Positions 22,520 through 29,468 of a stretch of DNA of 34,885 bases are shown one piece after another. The stretch is from positions 1 to 34,885 of the forward strand of contig JALEGQ010000058.1 in the NCBI GenBank assembly GCA_022763385.1, in the 5' to 3' direction. Under the pieces are notes generated by a model, which was not told where the DNA came from, ran no database searches, and worked only from the letters and a program-made list of their open reading frames with translations. How positions within the stretch are numbered: position 1 is the first letter of the stretch; each line of letters begins with the position of its first letter. The translations under genes and the position numbers were made by a program. Origin of the DNA: a bacterium. Its GTDB lineage: Bacteria; Bdellovibrionota_C; UBA2361; RFPC01.

Positions 22520-23824
22520 GTGATACCGTTCTGTCGTAAGCGAGCATCTCTGCTCCTCATTCCGCTGATGTTGTTCTGGGTCCCGGTATTTCTGGGATGG
22601 AGCCCCCTTCACACCCTTCCAGGGGAGGACTCCTCTCTGGTGCCCTTCGAGATTCTTCCGAGTGAAGATGGGGAGAGCCCCCTCCGCAGAGCCTCTGCCG
22701 TTGGAACTGAGCACCTCCCCAAGAAGATGAAGAAGAAACTGGCGAGAAGAGCTCGCCTGGCGGCTGAGCGGGGAATGGAACAAGATCTCGGTGATGATCA
22801 CGAGACGATCGATCTCTCGGAGAGGCACTACATCGCATTTCCGCTCGCTGTTGCCCTCATTATTTATCTCATATCGGGGAAATTTCAGATGGTGGGCCTT
22901 GGTCTCGCCGCTATTATCCCGATCATGTTTTTCGGGGTTCGGTATGTGTTTTCTTTTTCCCTCGATATCGAACATCCCGGTGTCGTTGTTACTCGATTAA
23001 GGAAAGATGCTCGAGAATCAAAGACCCTTCGCCTCCGCGAACAGCTTCGAAGATTCTCCACCGAGCAGACGAGAGGGAACTTGGAACGGCACTTTCTCCC
23101 CGTTCGCTCTCATCGAATGGCGCTGAAGCGGTTTCCGAACGCACCGGCCGTTATCTGGGGAGATCGGGAACGAATACGGGTTTCTTTTCAAGCACCGCCG
23201 TTTCCGACGACGGAGTATCGGAAAGGAGACCGAGGTGGTCTTGGAGTGCTCGTCGTGAATGCAATCCCTGGGCTGGATCTCTCTCTCGAACCAGTGCAGC
23301 AGACGGGCCTCTTTCTCGCACGAATCCTTGAGGCGCTTGAGAATTCTGGCGGACCAGAAGAGCTCGAAGAAAATGAAGTCCTCTATCAAACGATGGCAAA
23401 TCATGAGAGCCATTGGGGGGAGAGGACCCACCTTGCATACCCGATGTGGCGTCTAGGAAATCTGTACCTCGAGGAATGGTATCTCTCAGGAGTATCATCA
23501 GCCTTTACCTGTGCCATTGATGCCTATGGTGACGCCGCGTCAGCGGTTCACCCCCATGCTCATCCTCTGCTTCGGGCCGCGATCTTTAATAACAAGGCTG
23601 CTATTCTGCTGCTCTCTCAGAAGCCTTCAGCGAAGAAGAAGCGCAAAGCCATTCGAGCACACCTTCGGATGGCAGAGGTCATGGTGCAACGCAAAGGGGA
23701 GTGGCGTGCGGGACAGCATGTAAAGCATGCAATTCGAAGAAATTTAAAGGTGTTAAAGAGACTTTCGTCCAAGTCAGGCAAAGGTCCTCAATTACAGAAG
23801 CAGAAAGGAAGATCGCATGAGTGA
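22520..23824 (+). CDS. Hypothetical membrane protein with helical (TPR-like) C-terminal region
   Basis: I do not recognise the family. The likely start is GTG 22520, as an in-frame stop lies seven bases before it. The 434-residue protein has an N-terminal hydrophobic segment (about 10-28), a charged stretch, then two membrane segments (about 110-124 and 128-148, IAFPLAVALIIYLISG and VGLGLAAIIPIMFFGVRYVF). The remaining soluble part of about 280 residues contains helix pairs of the TPR/solenoid kind in its last third (YPMWRLGNLYLEEWYLSG, LLRAAIFNNKAAILLLSQ) and a strongly basic end. It overlaps purC by 8 bases, so the two are translationally linked even though no metabolic link is apparent. 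An 11-codon frame (22480-22515) just upstream could be a leader but has no further support. Confidence 0.7.
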   Translation: MIPFCRKRASLLLIPLMLFWVPVFLGWSPLHTLPGEDSSLVPFEILPSEDGESPLRRASAVGTEHLPKKMKKKLARRARLAAERGMEQDLGDDHETIDLSERHYIAFPLAVALIIYLISGKFQMVGLGLAAIIPIMFFGVRYVFSFSLDIEHPGVVVTRLRKDARESKTLRLREQLRRFSTEQTRGNLERHFLPVRSHRMALKRFPNAPAVIWGDRERIRVSFQAPPFPTTEYRKGDRGGLGVLVVNAIPGLDLSLEPVQQTGLFLARILEALENSGGPEELEENEVLYQTMANHESHWGERTHLAYPMWRLGNLYLEEWYLSGVSSAFTCAIDAYGDAASAVHPHAHPLLRAAIFNNKAAILLLSQKPSAKKKRKAIRAHLRMAEVMVQRKGEWRAGQHVKHAIRRNLKVLKRLSSKSGKGPQLQKQKGRSHE

Positions 23825-24794
23825 GCGGAGGACTCTTATCCAGAGTCAGATGGAATACCTCTTGGAGAGCACAGACCTTGAATTTCTCTCGGAGAAGTAT
23901 GAAGGGAAGGTTCGAGATTCGTATCGGGGAAAAAGATGCCGCTATCTCGTGACGACAGACCGGTTGAGTAGCTTTGATGTCGTGCTCGGGGCGGTTCCAT
24001 TTAAGGGACAGGTTCTGAATACATTGGCGGCCCACTGGTTTGCTGAAACCGATCACCTGGTACAAAATCACCTCATTGACTGTCCTGATCCGAACGTGAT
24101 GGCGGTGAGAGATCTCGATATCATTCCGATAGAGGTCGTGGTACGGGCTTACATTGCTGGGAGTGCTTGGCGAGACTACGAGAAAGGAAACCCCGTGAGC
24201 GGAGTCTCTCTCCCTGCGGGCTTACGAGAGTTTGAGAAGTTACCAGAGTGTATCGTTACTCCTTCAACAAAGGCCGAAGTTGGAACGCACGATGAGCCGA
24301 TCAGTGAAGCGGAGATTCTTCAGAGGGGACTCGTCTCGCCAGAGCTCTGGGATAAGGTAAGGGAGAATGCGCTCCAACTCTTTCGATTTGCTTCGGAACA
24401 GGTTGCACCACGAGGACTGCTGCTTGTTGATACGAAGTATGAGTTCGGCCTCTTGAGCGGTGAAGTGGTACTGGCAGATGAAATTCACACCCTGGATAGC
24501 TCTCGGTATTGGGAAGCAGAGAGCTACGATGCTCGCCTCTCGCGGGGAGAGCCCCCTGAGATGCTCGATAAGGAGCCGGTTCGGAGGCATCTCCTGTCGC
24601 AAGGGTATTTCGGTGATGGTCCACCACCACGACTGTCTCCTGAATTTCTCGTGGACCTTTCAGAGCACTACCTCCACGCGTTTGAGCGAATTTCGGGGAA
24701 GAGTATCTCCCTGATAAGCGGTGATGCGGGGGCTCGTATCGCCAATAACGTGCGTGAGTTCGAAGAGGCGTATTCCGGGGTCGGTAGCAACTGA
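23817..24794 (+). CDS. purC: Phosphoribosylaminoimidazole-succinocarboxamide synthase
   Basis: PurC joins CAIR and aspartate with ATP to form SAICAR in purine synthesis. The 325-residue protein is of the long type seen in yeast and some bacteria; the E. coli enzyme has 237. Signature segments are SEKYEGKVRDSY near the start (nucleotide-binding), TDRLSSFDVVLGAVPFKGQV, PIEVVVRAYIAGSAWRDY, and LVDTKYEFGLLSGEVVLADE carrying metal and substrate residues, then DSSRYW. ATG 23817 lies within the end of the preceding gene (8-base overlap). The gene converges on the SGNH hydrolase gene 30 bases further on. No other purine genes are in the window. The family assignment is secure; coupling to a membrane protein gene is unexpected. 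Confidence 0.97.
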   Translation: MSERRTLIQSQMEYLLESTDLEFLSEKYEGKVRDSYRGKRCRYLVTTDRLSSFDVVLGAVPFKGQVLNTLAAHWFAETDHLVQNHLIDCPDPNVMAVRDLDIIPIEVVVRAYIAGSAWRDYEKGNPVSGVSLPAGLREFEKLPECIVTPSTKAEVGTHDEPISEAEILQRGLVSPELWDKVRENALQLFRFASEQVAPRGLLLVDTKYEFGLLSGEVVLADEIHTLDSSRYWEAESYDARLSRGEPPEMLDKEPVRRHLLSQGYFGDGPPPRLSPEFLVDLSEHYLHAFERISGKSISLISGDAGARIANNVREFEEAYSGVGSN

Positions 24795-24824
24795 CCTTTT
24801 TCGTCACCTTCGCTGCAGACTATT

Positions 24825-25613
24825 TTATTCAGCACCTGAACGTTCACCAAAAATCTGAGACGCCTTTCGTTGGACCTGGCGATAGAGTGCGCGATGCACC
24901 TGTTTCGCCATAATAGAGTATCCCCGAGCTCCCGGATGCAGAGAATCCTGGATGTCGAGTCTTTCGACCGGAATGCGGCCAAAGTTCACGAAGGCATTGA
25001 GGTACTTTTTTCGAGCTATCTCTCTATTAAGCTCTTCAAGGAAAGGATTTTGGTACTCACGCTCTGTCAACGGCACCTGAGCGGTGAAGAGCACGGGTGG
25101 TACACCATTACGTTCTTCGAGCTCCCTTTCGAGATATCTCTTGAGCCGCACGATCTTCATGACGACCCGAAATGGCTTTTGCCGTTTCCAGTAGCTGTTC
25201 GTTCCAACTTGTATAAAGCCGTAATCAGCATTCGAGATGGCGGTGGTAAATCGACGACCTCGCCGGATTCTTCGAATGAGGGCTCTTCGGAGGCGACCAG
25301 GTTCGATTCCAGGGATCCCAAGGTTGAAAGCGGTAAAGCGAGGATCCCCGATGCGGTCCTCTACTCTACGAGGATACCCGACTCGTGCCGGGTCTCCCAC
25401 ACCACGCACGATGCTGTCACCGACAAAGAACATGCGGATCTCTTCGTCGCATGTGGGGTCCACCAATCCTGCTACCATTGGGCACGCCAAGGCCGTTGCC
25501 GCGAAGTACGGAAGGAAGAGGTGTGAGCAGATAAGGAAGGAGAGGAGGTGGCACCACTTCTTGAGACGGCCTGATCCTCCGACATACTGAGGTGCAAACG
25601 TACACATACCCAT
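24825..25613 (-). CDS. Secreted SGNH/GDSL-family hydrolase
   Basis: SGNH hydrolases are esterases, lipases or acetyl-hydrolases using a Ser-Asp-His triad. With ATG 25613, just after AAAGAGGG, the protein has 262 residues; ATG 25607 is equally possible. A basic n-region (RLKK) and a hydrophobic segment (about 20-44) ending ATALACP form a signal peptide. Block I is FFVGDSIVRGVGD (Ser67), an LGIPG-containing segment carries the oxyanion glycine, block III is VGTNS (Asn139), and block V is DSLHPGARGY (Asp223, His226). All catalytic positions are present. The mature enzyme should act in the periplasm or outside; the substrate may be an acylated sugar or lipid. Frames upstream of 25613 run into a structured repeat element, so the longer version to 25676 is rejected. 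Confidence 0.88.
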   Translation of the reverse strand: MGMCTFAPQYVGGSGRLKKWCHLLSFLICSHLFLPYFAATALACPMVAGLVDPTCDEEIRMFFVGDSIVRGVGDPARVGYPRRVEDRIGDPRFTAFNLGIPGIEPGRLRRALIRRIRRGRRFTTAISNADYGFIQVGTNSYWKRQKPFRVVMKIVRLKRYLERELEERNGVPPVLFTAQVPLTEREYQNPFLEELNREIARKKYLNAFVNFGRIPVERLDIQDSLHPGARGYSIMAKQVHRALYRQVQRKASQIFGERSGAE

Positions 25614-25634
25614 GAAACCCTCTTTTATACTGAA

Positions 25635-25748
25635 GGCAACTGAAGTTGCCGGAAGTTTCCTAGAGGGACAACACATACTGCCCGCAAAAACAGCCGAAAG
25701 CGATCAGCTTTCGACAACCAATCCGGCAATTTGATTGCCGGGCAGTAT
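25635..25748. other. Structured element with nested hairpins in a divergent gap
   Basis: The 331 bases from 25614 to 25944 hold no gene. Their first part has four inverted repeats. GGCAAC-TGAA-GTTGCC is at 25635-25650. ATACTGCCCG (25675-25684) pairs with CGGGCAGTAT (25739-25748). Between those arms lie CGAAAGC-GATCA-GCTTTCG (25695-25713) and CCGGCAAT-TTG-ATTGCCGG (25723-25741). The last hairpin and the outer stem share bases 25739-25741, so both cannot form fully at once. Together they give a cloverleaf-like shape or a two-state switch. It may be an RNA element, a small mobile element (MITE-like), or a protein-binding site. A 26-base motif in it recurs at 12873-12898. Confidence 0.7.
25643..25668 (+). 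repeat. 26-base dispersed motif, copy 2
   Basis: It agrees with 12873-12898 at 23 of 26 positions (differences at positions 15, 19 and 20, all transitions). Here the first bases form the right arm of a perfect hairpin and GGAA-GT-TTCC follows. The motif is on the plus strand, opposite in direction to the adjacent SGNH gene but the same as in copy 1. Confidence 0.75.
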
Positions 25749-25883
25749 ACATTAACTAGCAGATTGCAGTACGGATGCAAGCGTTTGAGAGTGAAGTTCC
25801 TCTTGCTGGTACACGGTCGGAGCATCTCTTACATTTCTCAAGGTCTATCACGCTGTTCAAGGAGTTGTTACTTGACTAACTCT

Positions 25884-25912
25884 TTGAAAAAACAGGAAAA
25901 TTGCGGGTAATG
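25884..25912 (+). promoter_or_regulatory. Possible promoter of the GT-C-like gene
   Basis: TTGAAA (25884-25889), a 17-base spacer and GTAATG (25907-25912) lie about 30 bases before GTG 25945. The -35 is good and the -10 fair. A second -35-like TTGACT sits at 25872. The stretch 25749-25883 shows nothing else that I can name. Confidence 0.35.
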
Positions 25913-25944
25913 GGATGTCTTTTGAATAGAGGAGGGCCGAGACG

Positions 25945-27432
25945 GTGAGAACGATTCTCTGGCTACTCTGTGCAGGTGCCGCTGGCCTCTACGTGCTTTC
26001 TCCGGTGCTGGATCCCGATCTCTGGTGGCACATCGCCATCGGGAAGTGGATTCTCTTTCACCGAGAGGTCCCAGTGATCGAGCACTGGAATGCTTTCGCC
26101 GTTGGGAAGCCCTTTCGAGCCTACTCCTGGCTCCCAGAGATTCTCTTTGCGGGGATCGATACTCGCTTTGGGACGACCGGGCTCTTTTGGGCGAAACTTG
26201 TTCTTGCGCAACTTTTGGCGCTCACCTATTTCTTCGTTTTCGCTCGCCTCTCTCGGGATTGGTTTTTTGGAATCCTCCTCGGTCTCACCTGCTTAGTAAG
26301 CTGTCACAACCACTTCACGCTTCGACCGCAAAGTTTTACTTGGATGTACTTTGCACTCCTTCTCCTCTTTACCGATAGCGCTGTACGTCGAGAGCGGATT
26401 TTTCCTTCCGCGTTTGGAATCTCTGCTGTCATGTGCCTCTGGGCGAACACACATATCACGACCATTATCGGGATCGCCGCCATTGGAAGTTGGTCTTTCT
26501 CTCCGCGCCGTATCGCGCCAACAGCCTGGCTCATCTTTTTTGCTCTCTTTGGTACGGTGCTGACGCCCTACCTCGGTGCCGAATGGCTCACCTTTTTTTC
26601 AAAAACCGGCCACCCGCTCTCGTACACCGCAATTGCTGAATTTCAACCGGCAACCGTACTTCAGTTCTCCACGGGCTTTCTTGTTCTCTCGCTCTCGCTA
26701 TTGCTCCTGTTTTTTTTCTATCACCCTACGCTGTTTGCCCCTCTTCCACTCGTATTCTCGGGTGTACTCGCGCTCGGGGGATTTGCCGTTATCAAGTTTC
26801 TTCCCTATGCAGCGATCTTTGTGCTCGCCGTTGTTGCCCGCACGTGGAGAGCCTCACGTGAAGAGGGGAAGGTATTTGGCAACTTTAGCGAAGCGATTGA
26901 GAAGTTTCAGGGGCTTTTCTCTTCTGAGAAAATTCCACCAGCAGGAGTGGGGTTTGTGCTCGCCTGTATAGTCTTTGTTCTCATTCAGAATCGAACCCGC
27001 GAAGAGCTCAATCTCAGTATCGTACCGAAGAGCGCCGTTGATTTTATTGAGGAGAAAAAGTTAGAGCGTCCGATACTCCATACCTTCGGATATGGTGGCT
27101 ATCTGATGCGACACTTCACCGATCATCGTGGAGAGTCCAGCGAAAAGGTGATGATAGATGGTCGAACGAATGTCACCCCTTTCGATGTTATGAGGTACGC
27201 CGAGGCGGCAGGAAGTGGAAAACGGAACTGGCGCCAGATTATTGATCGGGTCCGTCCGAAGACGGTACTTTGGAGGGGAGATGCTGCTCTCGTGACACTC
27301 CTTCTTCTTACGGAGGAGTGGTGCATCGTATTCGAGGATCCGAGTAGTCAGCTCAGCCATACCGTTCTTATTCGCCGCGAGGAGTACGAGAAGCGATCTA
27401 CGGATTTTTCGCAGGCGATCTGTCAACTATAG
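25945..27432 (+). CDS. Polytopic membrane protein, GT-C glycosyltransferase-like
   Basis: GTG 25945 is eight bases after GGAGGG. The 495-residue protein has about nine or ten hydrophobic segments over residues 1-345, then a soluble C-terminal part of about 140 residues. Near the end of the first segment it carries DPDLWWHIAIGKWIL (23-37). An acidic DxD-type motif in the first outer loop, here with WWH, is the hallmark of GT-C enzymes and of related uncharacterised proteins; these use lipid-linked sugars on the periplasmic side. A later loop has FTLRPQSFTW. The C-terminal domain includes FGYGGYLMRHF and MIDGRTNV. A role in glycan or lipid-linked sugar transfer is inferred; substrate is unknown. 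It is divergent from the SGNH hydrolase gene, so a shared surface-modification role is possible but unproven. Confidence 0.7.
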   Translation: MRTILWLLCAGAAGLYVLSPVLDPDLWWHIAIGKWILFHREVPVIEHWNAFAVGKPFRAYSWLPEILFAGIDTRFGTTGLFWAKLVLAQLLALTYFFVFARLSRDWFFGILLGLTCLVSCHNHFTLRPQSFTWMYFALLLLFTDSAVRRERIFPSAFGISAVMCLWANTHITTIIGIAAIGSWSFSPRRIAPTAWLIFFALFGTVLTPYLGAEWLTFFSKTGHPLSYTAIAEFQPATVLQFSTGFLVLSLSLLLLFFFYHPTLFAPLPLVFSGVLALGGFAVIKFLPYAAIFVLAVVARTWRASREEGKVFGNFSEAIEKFQGLFSSEKIPPAGVGFVLACIVFVLIQNRTREELNLSIVPKSAVDFIEEKKLERPILHTFGYGGYLMRHFTDHRGESSEKVMIDGRTNVTPFDVMRYAEAAGSGKRNWRQIIDRVRPKTVLWRGDAALVTLLLLTEEWCIVFEDPSSQLSHTVLIRREEYEKRSTDFSQAICQL

Positions 27433-27527
27433 CCCACATTCAGTCGACCCCGATGAAATCTGCTCACGAAATCACGAGAAAGAGCCGACTCTCCTCCTGT
27501 GTGCTGAGAAAATTTGGAGGTCAAACC

Positions 27528-27779
27528 GTGTCTATTCCTCAAAAGTCTGAAGAGATTACCTTTCATGCGGATCGCGTGAGAGAATCCACGCTCCGGGTGG
27601 TAAAGTCCGTGGCGCTCGATCCGCGAATCACTTCTGAAGAGAAGCTTGAACTGCTCACCCAGATATCTGGGATTCACGTCGAGATGGCAGAGCATATTCA
27701 CCGCTCCATTGAGATCGGATGCACTCAGGCGATTTCCGCGATTGTCGACGGGAACAGTGCTCTTTCCGACAGACCCTAG
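27528..27779 (+). CDS. Small hypothetical protein (83 aa)
   Basis: I do not recognise it. The frame is open from ATG 27453, but a clear ribosome site GGAGGT (27516-27521) lies six bases before GTG 27528, so that start is preferred. The product is soluble and mainly helical (VRESTLRVVKSVALDPRI, SEEKLELLTQISGIHVEM, IHRSIEIGCTQAISAIV), with no signal peptide. It could be a small structural or regulatory protein. It lies between the GT-C-like gene and an AI-2E-family transporter gene on the same strand, separated by 95 and 57 bases, and may belong to a larger transcript. Coding is supported by the ribosome site and the regular helix pattern. Confidence 0.55.
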   Translation: MSIPQKSEEITFHADRVRESTLRVVKSVALDPRITSEEKLELLTQISGIHVEMAEHIHRSIEIGCTQAISAIVDGNSALSDRP

Positions 27780-27836
27780 GGTCAACAGCTCGCGAGAGAG
27801 TTGTCTCAGTCTTCTCATGCTGGCATGCTTTGAGGC

Positions 27837-28919
27837 ATGAATGAGATAGACATTAAGTATCGATTTCCGGGGCTCAAACTTCTCGTGGGTTTAGCCTCAC
27901 TTACGGTACTTGCGGCGGGTCTGAAGGCGAGTCAGGCGCTCTTTGTCCCGATATTTTTCGCATTTTTTCTGGCAGTGCTCGGGACTCCTCCGGCTCGTTA
28001 TCTTACCCGTGTCGGACTTCCGAAGGTGCTCTCCGTGCTCATTGTAGCTGGCTGCATTATCGCCGGACTCGTTGGGATCGGAAACCTCTTCTTCAGCTCC
28101 TTGCAGGAGTTTCGTTCAGCCCTGCCTCGATATTCGGATGGGCTCGAGGACCTTTCAATTCAACTTGATCGCTCTCTACGGGATCTCGGCTTGGGCTACT
28201 CCACCGAGATGTTGCTTGGGAGTATCAGCCCGGGAGCGGTGGTAGATATTGTAAGCGCTACCGTCCGGGGGCTCGTTGGAGCGCTTTCCGTTCTTGTTCT
28301 CATCTTAGTGATGATGATCTTTATGCTGTATGAAGCGACGGATTTTCGAAAGAAGTTGGCCTTTGCGATGGGCGAAGCGTTCCAGGGAGAGCGATTTGAA
28401 GGAGTTGCCTCTGATGTACAGCGGTATGTCGGAATCAAGACCGTGACGAGTCTGATCACCGGAGTAACGGTCGGGATTATCAACTATGCCATGGGAGTGG
28501 ATTTTTGGCTTCTCTGGGGGTTGGTTGCCTACATTTTGAACTACATCCCCTTTGTCGGTTCTATTCTCGCCTCTATCCCGGCGATCATTCTCGGATTTAT
28601 GCAGGGAGGGGTCCCGACTGGTGTGTCGTTAATCATCGCCTACACTGCGGTGAATAATGTGATCAGTAACTTTCTTGAGCCAGTGATGCTCGGTCCGAGG
28701 CTAGGTCTTTCGCCGCTGGTCGTCTTTCTCTCTCTCATTGTTTGGGGATGGCTCTGGGGGCCGGGTGGTGCGCTGCTCTCAGTTCCGCTCACCATGATCG
28801 TGAAGATCTTGCTTGAACACAGTGAAGAGTTTCGGTGGGTGGCAATCCTCATGAATAGTCGGGTCTACTCGCGGGAGCCGGTAGAAGCAGCCGAGCCTCT
28901 AGAGGGAGACCTGGTATGA
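27837..28919 (+). CDS. AI-2E (PerM/YdiK) family membrane transporter
   Basis: This family comprises trimeric or pentameric inner-membrane proteins with about eight membrane segments. Members have been linked to autoinducer-2 export, and others to sodium/proton exchange. The 360-residue protein fits: two or three hydrophobic segments at the N-terminus (about 13-85), a long helical soluble region (about 90-140), then further segments. The family core is clear in WLLWGLVAYILNYIPFVGSI with the following VNNVISNFLEPVMLGPRLGL, SPLVVFLSLIVWGWLWGPGG and a C-terminal LLSVPLTMIVKILLE. The soluble tail is short and acidic. The ATG at 27837 has only a weak TGAGG upstream, and it lies in a small potential hairpin (CATGC/GCATG). 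Substrate cannot be predicted from sequence. Confidence 0.9.
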   Translation: MNEIDIKYRFPGLKLLVGLASLTVLAAGLKASQALFVPIFFAFFLAVLGTPPARYLTRVGLPKVLSVLIVAGCIIAGLVGIGNLFFSSLQEFRSALPRYSDGLEDLSIQLDRSLRDLGLGYSTEMLLGSISPGAVVDIVSATVRGLVGALSVLVLILVMMIFMLYEATDFRKKLAFAMGEAFQGERFEGVASDVQRYVGIKTVTSLITGVTVGIINYAMGVDFWLLWGLVAYILNYIPFVGSILASIPAIILGFMQGGVPTGVSLIIAYTAVNNVISNFLEPVMLGPRLGLSPLVVFLSLIVWGWLWGPGGALLSVPLTMIVKILLEHSEEFRWVAILMNSRVYSREPVEAAEPLEGDLV

Positions 28920-29041
28920 GGGCCTACTCAAATAGCGTTCGTTTAGTTTTGTTAAAGTAAAAAAATAATGTTTACAGGCGGTTAGCTAAATTAGAAGTTT
29001 TTTTAGTAGCTTGATGCTGATTCCCGTGATACCTGGAGAGA

Positions 29042-29446
29042 GTGGGGATCTTGGAGACAGAACACTACTCCCTGGAAACTCAGGGAATCCGAGTGACGGT
29101 TTTTCCGGAATATCTTGAAGAGAGCTCTCTGCCCTCTGAAGAGACGTATGCTTTTTCGTATACCATTGCTATCGATAATCGCTCCGAACAACCAGTCACG
29201 CTCCTTGAGCGGCACTGGGTAATTTTCTCTGGCGGTACGCACCTTGCTGAGGTCGTAGGTCCCGGGGTACTTGGTGAGCAGCCGTTGATCGATACCGGAG
29301 AGGTCTTTGAGTATACGAGCACCTCAGTTATTCAAGACCCGATCGGAAGGATGGAAGGAAGTTACACCTTCCGTTCTCACGGTGGCCACTATTTTGATGT
29401 TCCTATCCCCTCATTCGACCTACACTACCCAGTAGTATTCCACTGA
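29042..29446 (+). CDS. apaG: ApaG-family protein
   Basis: ApaG proteins are small beta-sandwich (fibronectin III-like) proteins. In enterobacteria the gene is associated with cobalt/magnesium phenotypes and diadenosine tetraphosphate metabolism, but the molecular role is unsettled. The start is GTG 29042 with GGAGAG upstream; the length of 134 residues is close to the usual 125. Characteristic segments are IRVTVFPEYLEESS, YAFSYTIAIDNRS, TLLERHWVI (matching the LL.R.W.I pattern), VVGPGVLGEQPLI, GEVFEYTS, and MEGSYTF with the FDVPIPSFDL ending. Both the GxGVxG loop and the MxGxY signature are there. It lies 22 bases before pyc. The upstream 122 bases (28920-29041) are AT-rich with a weak hairpin and probably contain the promoter. 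Confidence 0.93.
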   Translation: MGILETEHYSLETQGIRVTVFPEYLEESSLPSEETYAFSYTIAIDNRSEQPVTLLERHWVIFSGGTHLAEVVGPGVLGEQPLIDTGEVFEYTSTSVIQDPIGRMEGSYTFRSHGGHYFDVPIPSFDLHYPVVFH

Positions 29447-29468
29447 GTATCCGTTGCGGGGTCGTTGC

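Noticed and set aside
22408..22560. A 51-residue N-terminal extension of peptide deformylase
   Set aside because: Deformylases begin close to MATLDIRIYPD; the extension has no similarity and overlaps the divergent gene.
25614..25676. A 21-residue N-terminal extension of the SGNH hydrolase
   Set aside because: It would be encoded by the structured repeat element, and ATG 25613 has a good ribosome site before a signal peptide.
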